Assembly (NCBI GenBank): GCA_049591295.1
Contig: JBAWEQ010000259.1
Span: 84,523-148,522, forward strand
Length of the DNA stretch: 64,000 nt
Source of the DNA: DTPS01 sp049591295
GTDB taxonomy: Bacteria; Acidobacteriota; UBA4820; DSQY01
Direction of reading: 5' to 3'
Positions 1-8,110 of this stretch are shown in pieces. Within the stretch, counting starts at the first letter, position 1; every line of letters starts with the position of its first letter. The translations under genes and the position numbers were made by a program. Under the pieces are notes generated by a model, which saw nothing but the letters and a program-made list of their open reading frames with translations, was not told the origin of the DNA and ran no database searches.

Positions 1-644
1 GCCCGCAGATCGACCCGCACGGCGGGGCCGTAGGAGGAGTTGCCCCGGTTGTCGAAATACCTGGCCTGGAGGATGTTTCGGGGCTGGGTGAGCGGCACGG
101 CCGCGAAGCTCCACTGTCCCTGCTTGCAGAGCTGGACGCTCACCCTCTGGCCGTTCATGTAGAGGCCCACCATGGCTTCGGGCGGCGCGTGCCCCCGGAC
201 CTCGATGGTATTCGTCGTCACCTCGGCGCCGTTCACCGGCTCGTCGATGACGATGGACCCGGGCGACTCCCAGTCCACTTTCTCTTGGTCGAGTTCACGC
301 TCGTGCACCGTCCCGAACTTGGGAAGTACCGCCTCCGGCGCGGGCATGAAGCGGTCCGCGTTCATGGAGAACCACACCGCCAGACCGCCCCCCGCCAGCA
401 GGCAGCCGAACAGGACGATCCGGAACCAGATTCCACCCAGGGCCGTCCGGTTCCACGCCTTCAGACGGTTCAGCCGCTCCTTCCTCCCGGTCAGCCTGGC
501 GCACCGCCGCGAGCAGAAGATGTGGCCGGCGGTCCGGATCTGGCAGCTCGGGCAGATGGGTCTCCTGCACTCGTAGCATCTGCGGCGGGCCGTCTTGGTT
601 GGGTGGCGGAAGCACGGCGCCCCCGCTGGACGCTCCTCGGTCAT
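1..644 (-). CDS. zinc-finger / single-TM / Ig-like-fold protein, C-terminus off the left edge
   Basis: The frame is open from an ATG at 644 to the window edge (214 codons, no stop), so the gene is partial. The N-terminus has a B-box-like cysteine/histidine cluster (C11, H14, C23, C26, C31, C34, H41, C44, C48), which would bind zinc. A hydrophobic segment at about residues 72-92 is a likely membrane helix. From about residue 130 the pattern (a 'P-V-N-G-A-E-V' strand, then 'V-R-G-H-A' and 'Y-F-D-N-R-G-N') resembles bacterial Ig-like repeats that follow a membrane anchor. The expected topology is a cytoplasmic zinc finger with an extracytoplasmic beta domain. No Shine-Dalgarno is visible before the ATG. 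Function is unknown; the domain reading is by eye. Confidence 0.7.
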   Translation of the reverse strand, partial: MTEERPAGAPCFRHPTKTARRRCYECRRPICPSCQIRTAGHIFCSRRCARLTGRKERLNRLKAWNRTALGGIWFRIVLFGCLLAGGGLAVWFSMNADRFMPAPEAVLPKFGTVHERELDQEKVDWESPGSIVIDEPVNGAEVTTNTIEVRGHAPPEAMVGLYMNGQRVSVQLCKQGQWSFAAVPLTQPRNILQARYFDNRGNSSYGPAVRVDLR

Positions 645-710
645 CCAGTTAGGATAGCGCGATTCCCGGAAGGCTTCTCTCCCTTCTTCCTGCAAAGGGG
701 AGGTTGGATT

Positions 711-746
711 GGGGATTGGGGATTTTGGGGCATGGGATTTGGGGGG
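711..746 (+). repeat. G-run tract with G-quadruplex potential
   Basis: Five runs of G (4, 4, 4, 3 and 6 long) are separated by AT-rich spacers of 3-5 bases in the 240 bp gap between the divergent genes at 644 and 885. The spacing fits the usual G4 motif. Nothing else is recognisable in this gap except a Shine-Dalgarno (AGGAGGG, about 874-880) for the next gene. Confidence 0.6.
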
Positions 747-884
747 TGCTGGCCATCACCCGCTGAGCGCCTTTAGGGCCTCCCGCTCCCTCGCCTCCCG
801 CCTCCGGTTCTCGTACTCCCAAGCGGCGGCCACCCTGGTTGTACCTCCCGGCGACTCACCGTATAGTGCCCGCAGGAGGGATCC

Positions 885-1292
885 TTGGAGCTCAAGAAGA
901 TCATCCTCCACTACCTGGACGGGCGGATTGAGCGGGCCTACGCCCCCCTCTTCGAGGAGGGATGCGATCCGGTCCCCACGGTGGATCTCCAGGGGAGGCC
1001 CGAGATGGTCCCGCTGGAACACCTGAAGGCGGCCTTCTTTGTGAGGAGCTTCACCGGCAACCCGGCCTACGACCGGCCCTCCTCTCCCGAGGAGTGGGAG
1101 GTCGACACCGGCGGGAATCTCGTGGGCGTGCTGTTTCACGACGGCGAGACCATCTTCGGAGAGCTTCGGCCCGGAGCCGACGTGGCCAGGGGCTTCTACC
1201 TCACCGTCCTGGACGAACAGGACAACAATCTCCTCATCTACGTCAATCCGGCGAGCCTCCTGGCACCGCCTCGCGAGCCGGAGGCATGCTGA
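885..1292 (+). CDS. small conserved-looking protein of unknown function
   Basis: 135 aa, starting at TTG 885 just after AGGAGGG, which decides the start. It has no signal peptide or membrane helix and is acidic with a mixed alpha/beta pattern. The stretch 'LKAAFFVRSF' near residues 48-57 and 'VGVLFHDGETIFGEL' near 80-94 look like a small all-beta, PilZ/Hfq-sized fold that recurs in Acidobacteria-type genomes beside signalling genes. That family recollection is weak and no function is claimed. It ends 49 bp before the permease gene. Confidence 0.7.
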   Translation: MELKKIILHYLDGRIERAYAPLFEEGCDPVPTVDLQGRPEMVPLEHLKAAFFVRSFTGNPAYDRPSSPEEWEVDTGGNLVGVLFHDGETIFGELRPGADVARGFYLTVLDEQDNNLLIYVNPASLLAPPREPEAC

Positions 1293-1341
1293 GAATCGGC
1301 TCCACCGGCCGTTTCTCATGCAGAGGCGGGAGGGAATCCGC

Positions 1342-2262
1342 GTGAGCCGTTACGCCCTGGCACGCATCCTCCTGTTCTTTCCGACGCTGTGGGGCCTCCT
1401 GACCCTGGTCTTCTTCCTGAATCGCGCCATGCCCGGGGATCCGGTGGAGATCATGCTGGGAGAGAATGCCGTGCCGGCGCGCAGGATCCAGATGCGCCAC
1501 GCCCTCGGGCTGGACCGGCCGCTGGCCGTCCAGTACGGCGATTACCTCGCGGGGCTGGCCACCGGCCGCCTCGGCCGCTCCCTGCGTACCGGGCGCCCCG
1601 TCTCGGCCGAACTCGCCGACGCCTTTCCCAGAACCCTCGAGCTGGGGTGCTGCGCCATGCTCCTGGCCTTCCTCATCGCGGTGCCCCTGGGGACCGCGGC
1701 GGCCCGCAGACCGGGCGGTGCATGGGACGCCGCGGCCCGGTTCATCTCGAGCGCCGGTTTCTCGCTACCCTCCTTCTTTCTGGGTCCGCTGCTCATCCTC
1801 GCCTTCGCCGTGAAATACCCCTGGTTGCCGGTCTCCGGCGCGGACGCACCCGGCAGCATCGTGCTGCCCTCGCTGGCCCTGGGCCTCCCTCTCGCCGCCC
1901 TCCTCGTCAGGATCGTGCGGACTTCCGTGGGCGAGGAGGCCCATCGGGAGTACGTTCGGGCGGCCCTGGCGAGGGGCCTTCGGGAAGGAACCGCCTTCCG
2001 ACGCCACGCCCTGCGCAACGCCCTTCTCCCCGTGGTCACGGTGGCGGGCCTCCAGTTCGGCGCTGTCTTGACCGGGGCCATCATCACGGAGAAAATTTTC
2101 CGGTGGCCCGGCCTCGGAACGCTGGTCCTGACGGCCATCACGGGCCGTGATTACCCGGTGGTCCAGGGAGCGGTGCTCCTGTTTGCCGTGACGGTGCTGA
2201 CCGTCAACCTCGGGACGGATCTCCTGTACGCCCGGATCGATCCGAGGGTGCGCTATGCCTAG
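1342..2262 (+). CDS. ABC transporter permease, DppB/OppB type
   Basis: About 306 aa inner-membrane permease of the oligopeptide/dipeptide/nickel class. It shows the typical N-terminal TM followed by the 'MPGDPVE' loop, then five more TM segments. The cytoplasmic EAA-like loop is 'EYVRAALARGLREGTAFRRHALRNALLP' (two adjoining motifs, about residues 206-233), where the ATPase would dock. GTG 1342 is chosen because GGGAGGG lies 7 bases upstream; an in-frame ATG at 1318 would add 8 residues. It overlaps the next permease gene by 8 bp. No substrate-binding protein or ATPase gene is nearby, so the substrate cannot be named. Confidence 0.88.
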   Translation: MSRYALARILLFFPTLWGLLTLVFFLNRAMPGDPVEIMLGENAVPARRIQMRHALGLDRPLAVQYGDYLAGLATGRLGRSLRTGRPVSAELADAFPRTLELGCCAMLLAFLIAVPLGTAAARRPGGAWDAAARFISSAGFSLPSFFLGPLLILAFAVKYPWLPVSGADAPGSIVLPSLALGLPLAALLVRIVRTSVGEEAHREYVRAALARGLREGTAFRRHALRNALLPVVTVAGLQFGAVLTGAIITEKIFRWPGLGTLVLTAITGRDYPVVQGAVLLFAVTVLTVNLGTDLLYARIDPRVRYA

Positions 2263-3070
2263 GAGGATGCTCGTGCTCATCATCCTGGGGCTCTGGCTCT
2301 TGAGCTCCCTCGCCGCGCCTCTCTTCATCGCGCGCTCCTACGCGAGCCTCGACCTTTCCGCCCGTCTTCAGGGCCCTTCCCTTCAACACCCGTTGGGCAC
2401 CGACGACCTGGGGAGGGATGTCCTGGCCCGCCTCTGCTACGGCGGACGCGTGTCTCTCGGCGTGGTGACCGCGAGCCTCTTCCTGGCTCTCTGCCTGGGC
2501 TCCCTCGTGGGCCTGGCGTCGGGCTATCTAGGAGGGTGGTGCGACCGTGGGACCGTCTTTCTCACCGACGTGCTCCTGGCCCTGCCGGGCATCCTGCTGG
2601 CGATTACCATCCTGGCCTACGTGGGACGCGGAGTAGTGCCGCTCATCTTGGCCCTCTCCTGCACGGCCTGGGTCGGTTACGCCCGCCTGGCCCGCTCCAT
2701 GGCGCTCTCCCTCCGGCAGAGGGAGTACACCCAGGCGAGCCTGGCTTCGGGAGCGGGGCTCCCCCGCGTGCTCTTCCGCCACCTCCTGCCCAACTGCGCA
2801 GGCCTCCTCGCGGTCCAGGCCGCCGCGGGGGCCGCCAGCGTCCTGTTGGCGGAGGCCGGCCTCTCCTTCCTCGGTCTGGGCATTCAGCCGCCCATGCCTT
2901 CGTGGGGCGAGATGCTCTCCACCGGCTGCGACTATCTGCTGGAGGCGCCCCACCTCGCGCTCATCCCCGGGGCGGCCATCTTCCTCGTGATCTGGGCACT
3001 GAATACGCTGGGCGAGGAGATGGCCGCATCCTTCGACCCGAAGGGGAAAGCGATTGCGCTGGCTTTATAG
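2255..3070 (+). CDS. ABC transporter permease, DppC/OppC type
   Basis: 271 aa, the second permease half of a peptide-type importer. It has an N-terminal TM, then the conserved 'HPLGTDDLGRDVLARLCYG' region (about 45-63), then TM segments. The EAA loop is near 155-180 ('EYTQASLASGAG..FRHLLPNC') and the C-terminus ends in 'FDPKGK'. It overlaps the upstream permease by 8 bp and the downstream waaA start by 17 bp, so the three genes look translationally coupled. ATPases and the binding protein must be encoded elsewhere if this is a complete importer. Confidence 0.88.
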   Translation: MPRRMLVLIILGLWLLSSLAAPLFIARSYASLDLSARLQGPSLQHPLGTDDLGRDVLARLCYGGRVSLGVVTASLFLALCLGSLVGLASGYLGGWCDRGTVFLTDVLLALPGILLAITILAYVGRGVVPLILALSCTAWVGYARLARSMALSLRQREYTQASLASGAGLPRVLFRHLLPNCAGLLAVQAAAGAASVLLAEAGLSFLGLGIQPPMPSWGEMLSTGCDYLLEAPHLALIPGAAIFLVIWALNTLGEEMAASFDPKGKAIALAL

Positions 3071-4289
3071 GCTCCTCTCCGTACTCGCGGCGCCCCTGTG
3101 GCTCGCCTACCTCGCCCTGCGCCAGCGGGGAGCTCTCCGCCTCGCGGAGCGGCTCGGCTGCCTTCGACATCGAGAGGACGGCCCCGTGTGGATTCAGGCC
3201 GTTTCCGTCGGAGAGGTCCGAATCGCGCTTCGCTTTGCCCAGGCGCTGAAGGAGCGAGGCCTGCCGTCGGCCCTCACGGTCACGACCGCAGCCGGGCTCG
3301 CCCTGGCTCGTCGCGAGGGCCCTCCGGAGATGGACCCGCAGGCATTTCCCCTCGATCTCCGTTCCTGCGTACAAAGAGCCCTTCGCCGCCTCAGGCCCCG
3401 TGCTCTCGTGCTCGTGGAGACGGAGATCTGGCCCGAACTGTTTAGGGAGGCCACACGCTCCGGCATCCCCGTCCTCATCGTGAACGGCCGCCTTTCGGAC
3501 CGCGCGCTGCGCCGGACCGTACGCTTGAGGGCCCTCTACAGCGGCGCGCTGAAGGACGTCCACGTGGCGGCCCAGAGCGAGGAGCACGCGGCGCGGTTCC
3601 GGACGCTGGGCGCCCATCCCGACCGCGTCAGGGTCTACGGAAATCTCAAGTACGACCTGACCCTCCCCCCCACCTTCGAGCAGGTCCGGACCGAGCTGGC
3701 CGCCCTCGCCGGGCCGGGGCCCTGCTGGGTGGCCGGATCGGTGCGCGAAGGCGAGGAGCGGCTCGTCCTGGAGGCCCACGCGGCCGTGCGGGAGACCTGC
3801 CCTCAGGCCCGGCTCATCCTCGCCCCCCGGCACCTGGATCGGGTGCACGAGTGTCTCGAAGCCGCCGCCTCCCTCGGATTGGGGGCGGCGCGCCGCACGA
3901 CCGGGCCCGCCCCAGGATGGGATGTCCTGATCCTGGATACGGTCGGAGAGCTCTGGCCGGCCTATGCCCTGGGGATCCTCGCCTTCGTGGGCGGCAGCCT
4001 TGTCCCCCTGGGCGGTCAGAACGTGCTGGAACCAGCCTTCGTGGGCCGCCCGGTGCTGTTCGGGCCACACACCGAGAACTTCCGGGAGGAGGCAGAACGG
4101 CTGCTGGCCTCGGGCGGCGCCTTCCGGACGGAGGACCCAAGGGAGCTGGCCTGGAGGGTCTCGGCGCTGCTCTCCGATCCGGCCCTGGCTCGGGCCTGCG
4201 GCGAGAAGGCCCTCCAAGCGGCGGAGCAGCACAAGGGGGCTGTCTCTCGCGCCTCCCAGTGGCTCGCCGACCTCCTGCCCGGCCTCTAG
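3054..4289 (+). CDS. waaA: 3-deoxy-D-manno-octulosonic acid (Kdo) transferase
   Basis: 411 aa GT-B glycosyltransferase, the usual length for WaaA/KdtA. It transfers Kdo from CMP-Kdo to lipid IV-A at the inner membrane. Visible hallmarks are the hydrophobic N-terminal anchor, 'WIQAVSVGEV' (about 46-55) with the catalytic Glu of this motif, 'LVETEIWPEL' (about 121-130), 'NGRLSDRA' and 'GNLKYD'. In the C-terminal domain, 'FVGGSLVPLGGQNVLEPA' (about 313-330) is the donor-binding signature. The start is TTG 3054 after AAGGGGAAAG. It shows that the cell makes LPS or at least Kdo-lipid A. Confidence 0.95.
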   Translation: MRWLYRLLSVLAAPLWLAYLALRQRGALRLAERLGCLRHREDGPVWIQAVSVGEVRIALRFAQALKERGLPSALTVTTAAGLALARREGPPEMDPQAFPLDLRSCVQRALRRLRPRALVLVETEIWPELFREATRSGIPVLIVNGRLSDRALRRTVRLRALYSGALKDVHVAAQSEEHAARFRTLGAHPDRVRVYGNLKYDLTLPPTFEQVRTELAALAGPGPCWVAGSVREGEERLVLEAHAAVRETCPQARLILAPRHLDRVHECLEAAASLGLGAARRTTGPAPGWDVLILDTVGELWPAYALGILAFVGGSLVPLGGQNVLEPAFVGRPVLFGPHTENFREEAERLLASGGAFRTEDPRELAWRVSALLSDPALARACGEKALQAAEQHKGAVSRASQWLADLLPGL

Positions 4290-4366
4290 CCCGCGGCGCA
4301 CGGCTGGAACAAATTCCCCTCCCGAGTGTTGGCACTCCTAGCGCCCAGTCTGGGCAGGAGGCCGCC

Positions 4367-5524
4367 GTGAAGGGGTTCAAGGTCTTCGTCCTCGTCGCCG
4401 CCGCATCCCTGGTGGGCCTGCTCCTCTGGAGCGGACGGCCTGCACAGGTGGGCAAGTCTGCACCCGACTTCCCCAAGGCCCAGTGGCTCAACAGCCCCCC
4501 GCTGACCCTTCGCGAGCTTCGCGGAAAGGTGGTCCTGGTGGACTTCTGGGAGTACACCTGCATCAACTGCATCCGCACCCTCCCGTACCTCAAGGAGTGG
4601 TACAAGCGCTACGCCCCCTACGGGCTGGTCATCGTGGGAGTCCACACGCCGGAGTTCCGCGCCTCTTCCATCCCCTCCAACGTGGAAGCCGCCGTGAAGC
4701 GGTTCGGGATCACCTATCCCGTCCTGCTGGACGACCGATACAAGGCCTGGAACGCCTACGGCAATTCCTATTGGCCCCGCGACTACCTCATCGACCGGAA
4801 GGGTGTCATCCGGTTCGATCACGTGGGGGAGGGGGGCTACGGACGGACGGAGGAGGAGATCCAAGCGCTCCTGCGGGAGGGCGGCACCTGCCCCAACCTG
4901 CCCATCATGGCCCCTGTCCGAGCGACCGACCAGCCCGGCGCCGTCTGCTACCTCACCACGCCGGAGATCTACGTGGGCTCGAACCGCGGCCACCTCTCCA
5001 ACCAAGGAGGTTACGCCGGGATCTTCGGCGGACCCGGGGGGGAGGCGGCCGGTGCACCCCAAGAGTCGCAGGGGAGCCCGAGCGGTGCTCCCTCCTCGAT
5101 GCTCTCGCCGATGGTGTCCTCCGCCTCCGACCGCCCCTTTTCCGCTCCTCCCCCCGACCGAATCGCGGACGGGCTCCCGGCCCTCGATGGGCTGTGGGAA
5201 CCCAGAGGGCAGTATTGCCAGTCGGGCGGGGCCTTCTCCAAGCTTCTCCTGAGGTATCACGCGGCGGGATGCTACGTGGTGGCCGACGCAGGTAAGGACC
5301 GCACCGAGGCCCGGATGGAGGTGCTCCTCGACGGGAAGCCCGTGCCGCCAGCCCTTCGCGGCGAGGACGTGCAGGAACAGAACGGCACGACCTTCGTGCG
5401 GCTGGGTCGCACCCGCCTCTATCGCCTCGTGGGGGGGAACGTCTTCGGCCGCCACATTCTGGAGCTGGAGCCCCCGGCCGGCGCGCGCATCTACTCATTC
5501 ACCTTCGGCACCTGCACCCATTGA
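4367..5524 (+). CDS. DipZ-like thioredoxin-fold lipoprotein/periplasmic protein without the CcdA domain
   Basis: 385 aa. It has an N-terminal hydrophobic signal/anchor (about 4-22), then an AhpC/TlpA-like thioredoxin domain (about 30-175). The active site is 'EYTCINCIRTLPYL', with the CINC redox pair. The C-terminal part ('TPEIYVGSNR', 'RLYRLV', 'YSFTFG') matches the beta-sandwich domain that follows thioredoxin in DipZ proteins. Full DipZ also has an N-terminal CcdA membrane domain, absent here. A Ser/Pro/Gly-rich insert of about 60 residues (about 225-285) interrupts the C-terminal domain. GTG 4367 is chosen from CAGGAGG just upstream and the signal sequence that follows. Electron supply must come from another membrane protein. 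Confidence 0.82.
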   Translation: MKGFKVFVLVAAASLVGLLLWSGRPAQVGKSAPDFPKAQWLNSPPLTLRELRGKVVLVDFWEYTCINCIRTLPYLKEWYKRYAPYGLVIVGVHTPEFRASSIPSNVEAAVKRFGITYPVLLDDRYKAWNAYGNSYWPRDYLIDRKGVIRFDHVGEGGYGRTEEEIQALLREGGTCPNLPIMAPVRATDQPGAVCYLTTPEIYVGSNRGHLSNQGGYAGIFGGPGGEAAGAPQESQGSPSGAPSSMLSPMVSSASDRPFSAPPPDRIADGLPALDGLWEPRGQYCQSGGAFSKLLLRYHAAGCYVVADAGKDRTEARMEVLLDGKPVPPALRGEDVQEQNGTTFVRLGRTRLYRLVGGNVFGRHILELEPPAGARIYSFTFGTCTH

Positions 5525-5554
5525 GCCGCCGGATCGATGCCGAGATTCCGCGTC

Positions 5555-6421
5555 CTAATCAACCCGAAGAGTGGTCCCATTCCACCGCGCGGGGCGTTCG
5601 AGGGGCAGGGTGAACTTCCCCTTGAGATGGCCCACGGGAAGCGAGTCGAGGAGCGGCTTGGAGGGGCCGAGGAGCTCCCGCGCCCTCTCCCTAACCAGCC
5701 CAGGGTGCTCACCCTCGGCCATGCCCGTAAACCCTCCCAGCAGGATCCCGGCGGCCCGATCGAACCAGCCAGCCTGCGCCAGATGCGTCATCGTGCGGTC
5801 CAGGCGGTACATGCTCTCGCCCACGTCCTCAAGAAAGAGCCAGCGCTCCGTGAGAGCCGGCTCCCAAGGGGTGCCCACCAGGACCGACAGCAGGCTCAGG
5901 CAGCCGCCCACCACCGGGTAGGCTCCTGCCGGCGCGGGCGGACCTTGGGCCGGTATGTCCAGGGGACTCCCGGCCAGCGCCGCGGCGAGGGAACCCATCT
6001 CGCACACGCCCGGCCGGCCCAGCTCCTGCACCCCGGGCGCATAGAGCAGACGAGCTCCGGCCACGCGCTGGGCCCACGCGTGCAGGACAGTGGCGTCGGA
6101 GAAACCCGCGATGGTCTTGGGATGTCGCCGCAGGCCGTCGGGCCTCAATCCATCGAGAATCCGGCTGGTCCCATAGCCGCCCCGGGCGAACCAGACCACG
6201 TCCACGGTGGGGTCGTCCAGCGCCGCCTGGAGGTCCCCGGCGCGAACTTCGTCGGACCCGGCCAGGTAGCCGGCGCGAAGGCGGGCGTGCGGAGATTCCT
6301 CGACGCGGAGCCCCATGCCGCGCAACACTCCGACGCCGGCATCCAGATCCGCCTCGTTCACCGGCCCCGCGGGGGCCACCACGCGCACGAGCTGAGAGAG
6401 CCTCCCACCCGGTTCCTTCAT
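5555..6421 (-). CDS. LD-carboxypeptidase, peptidase family S66 (murein tetrapeptide carboxypeptidase-like)
   Basis: 288 aa from ATG 6421; a longer frame to 6472 has no family similarity at its start. Family S66 enzymes cut the L-Lys/mDAP-D-Ala bond of muropeptides during murein recycling, or related microcin/peptide bonds. Visible motifs are 'VVAPAGPV' near the N-terminus, 'WFARGGYGTSRIL' (about 77-89) and 'IAGFSDATVL' (about 103-112), holding the expected nucleophilic Ser. 'FLEDVGE' follows (catalytic Glu), and 'LPVGHLKGK' near the C-terminus holds the catalytic His. It has no signal peptide, so it is probably cytoplasmic. It is convergent with the DipZ-like gene, 30 bp apart. Confidence 0.9.
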   Translation of the reverse strand: MKEPGGRLSQLVRVVAPAGPVNEADLDAGVGVLRGMGLRVEESPHARLRAGYLAGSDEVRAGDLQAALDDPTVDVVWFARGGYGTSRILDGLRPDGLRRHPKTIAGFSDATVLHAWAQRVAGARLLYAPGVQELGRPGVCEMGSLAAALAGSPLDIPAQGPPAPAGAYPVVGGCLSLLSVLVGTPWEPALTERWLFLEDVGESMYRLDRTMTHLAQAGWFDRAAGILLGGFTGMAEGEHPGLVRERARELLGPSKPLLDSLPVGHLKGKFTLPLERPARWNGTTLRVD

Positions 6422-6477
6422 GGACCGAGGATAGCATGGTCGTGAGTCTAGAGCGGGGGGATAGATCGCCAATGGCG

Positions 6478-6594
6478 GGAAACAGGAAATCAGGGAAACA
6501 GAGAAACCGGGAATCGTCCGGGTCCGCTTCGGCCCAACAGGTACATCAAGCCGCGCTTCGCCGTGTTTCCCTGTCTCCCTGCCTCCCTGTTTCC
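6478..6594. repeat. imperfect long inverted repeat downstream of rnpB
   Basis: A purine-rich arm (6478-6508, containing GGAAACAGG and AGGGAAACAG) faces a complementary arm (6565-6594, containing CTGTTTCC and GTTTCCCTG) across a 56-base loop. The arms pair over about 30 bases with a few mismatches. It lies 9 bp beyond the predicted 3' end of rnpB, so it may act as a terminator/processing structure or be a small mobile repeat. No T-run follows. Confidence 0.5.
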
Positions 6595-6602
6595 ATCTTC
6601 CT

Positions 6603-6968
6603 GGAGGGGACCTGTAAGCCGGATTCTGTCCCCCCGGTCACCCGGGGGTGGCAGCCATTCCTCTGGGACCGTCGTCGCCGGCGGCCTCCAGCAGCCTACC
6701 CGGAGGTCTCGGCCGGGCCAGCCTCGAGCACCTCCCTATTTGGCCTTGCTCCGCAAGGGGTTTACCGTGCCTCTTCCGTTACCGGAAGAGCGGTGGGCTC
6801 TTACCCCGCCGTTTCACCCTTACCCTCTGGGCCGAAGCCGGTCGGGCGGTTTGTTTTCTGTGGCACTTTCCGTAGGGTTACCCCTCCCTGCCGTTAGCAG
6901 GCTTGCGGCCCTGTGGAGTCCGGACTTTCCTCTGCGCCGTTCGGCGCAGCGGCTGCCCGATCCCCTCC
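6603..6968 (-). ncRNA. rnpB: RNase P RNA, bacterial type A
   Basis: Catalytic RNA of ribonuclease P, about 366 nt, processing tRNA 5' ends. On the minus strand the 5' conserved region 'GAGGAAAGTCCGGACTCCA' (6906-6924) and the 3' conserved region 'ACAGAATCCGGCTTACAGG' (6611-6629) are both present. The ends pair as helix P1 (GGAGGGGA with TCCCCTCC). The universally conserved 'GGGTAAG..GTGAAACGG' and 'GGGTAAACCCC'-like core segments are also visible between them. A promoter sits at the correct distance upstream. Open frames over this interval are not genes. Confidence 0.96.
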
Positions 6969-6974
6969 ATTCCC

Positions 6975-7003
6975 ACTGTAGGCCCCCAATCCCTTGCCGT
7001 CAA
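6975..7003 (-). promoter_or_regulatory. sigma-70-type promoter for rnpB
   Basis: Minus strand TTGACG (6998-7003), a 17 base spacer and TACAGT (6975-6980). Transcription would begin near 6968, exactly the predicted rnpB 5' end. A plus-strand TTGACA at 7019-7024 may be the -35 of the divergent M23 gene, but its -10 is weak. Confidence 0.75.
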
Positions 7004-7104
7004 TGGCTCTTTGCGAACTTGACAGGCCTGAAAAGATGATGATACGGTTACCCGGTGTATAGAGCTTCCCGATCCCCGGGGGGACCTGGCAAAAGGATCA
7101 CGGA

Positions 7105-8031
7105 ATGATGAAGAGGAAGCGGCGCTTTCATGTGGTAGTTTTGCGGGAAGACGGCAAGCAGTACCACAACCGCGTCGTCGAATGGCTGCAGATCCGGCGG
7201 GGGCTCGCCCTCGCCGGGACCATTATGGGCGGCCTGACCCTCGGGACCTTCGCCTTCTTCATCCTCGCCGCTTCACACGGCCACCTGGTAGCCCGCAACA
7301 TCGAACTCAAGCACCAAGAGAACCAGCTGAAGAAGCAGTTCGCGGAGCTCGGCCAGCGCCTGGACGAAGCCCGCAATCGCCTCAGCCAAAGCGAGCAGCA
7401 GCTGGCGAGCATGGAGGAGCTGGCCAAGGAGCAGAACCTCAAGATCAAGCCCACGCCGGGCATGGGCGGGCCCGAACCCGACACGCCAGCGCCCCAGGCC
7501 CCTCCCAAGGCGTCGCTCTTAGATCCTCGCATCCGGGCCATCGAGAGCGGCATCCGCGACTTGAACAGCCAGGCCGACCTCGTCTACCACGAGACCCAGG
7601 ACGTGGGCCGAGTCCTGAGACCCCATCTGAACCAAATGGCTCATACACCGTCCATCTGGCCCGTCAAGGGATTCATCTCTTCCGGGTTCGGCGACCGCCA
7701 GGACCCACTCGACGGGGAGCCCGAATTGCACCCGGGCATCGACATAGCGGCTCCTTACGGCAGTCCCGTCGAGGCGCCGGCCGAGGGTCTCGTGATCTCG
7801 GCGGGCTGGCAAAATGGCTACGGTAACTGCATCGAAATCAGCCACGGGAACGGGTTGGTGTCGGTCTATGGACATCTTTCGAAAATCCTCGTGAAGCCCG
7901 GCCAAACGGTGAAGCGCTGGCAGAAGATCGGGCTGGTGGGCTCCACGGGCCACAGCACCGGCCCCCATCTCCACTACGAGATCCGCAGGAACGACCGGCC
8001 CGTCAATCCCAAGCGCTTCCTGCTTTATTAG
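7105..8031 (+). CDS. M23 (LytM-type) zinc endopeptidase with membrane anchor and coiled coil
   Basis: 308 aa. A basic N-terminus precedes one TM helix (about 36-55), then a coiled coil (about 65-115) and a Pro-rich linker. The M23 peptidase domain (about 195-308) has Zn/catalytic motifs 'HPGIDIAAPYG' (H and D ligands) and 'GHSTGPHLHYEIR' (HxH). Such proteins cut peptidoglycan cross-links or, if inactive, activate amidases; here the ligands look intact. The expected location is the periplasm, tethered to the inner membrane. The start is one of two consecutive ATGs after AAAAGGAT. Confidence 0.9.
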   Translation: MMKRKRRFHVVVLREDGKQYHNRVVEWLQIRRGLALAGTIMGGLTLGTFAFFILAASHGHLVARNIELKHQENQLKKQFAELGQRLDEARNRLSQSEQQLASMEELAKEQNLKIKPTPGMGGPEPDTPAPQAPPKASLLDPRIRAIESGIRDLNSQADLVYHETQDVGRVLRPHLNQMAHTPSIWPVKGFISSGFGDRQDPLDGEPELHPGIDIAAPYGSPVEAPAEGLVISAGWQNGYGNCIEISHGNGLVSVYGHLSKILVKPGQTVKRWQKIGLVGSTGHSTGPHLHYEIRRNDRPVNPKRFLLY

Positions 8032-8110
8032 TAAGCCCTGCCATCAAACGCAGGCCCGGTAATGTCACCTCCCCCTGCCTCACCAGCCGCCTCTCTGGGA
8101 GAACCTTTTC

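Noticed and set aside
4324..4337. GAGTG-TTGG-CACTC resembling a CIRCE half
   Set aside because: The CIRCE consensus needs longer 9 bp arms and a 9 base spacer; the order of the arms is also reversed. Probably chance.
6436..7039. Plus-strand open frames of 150-160 codons
   Set aside because: They cover RNase P RNA on the opposite strand, whose conserved ends and promoter are clear.
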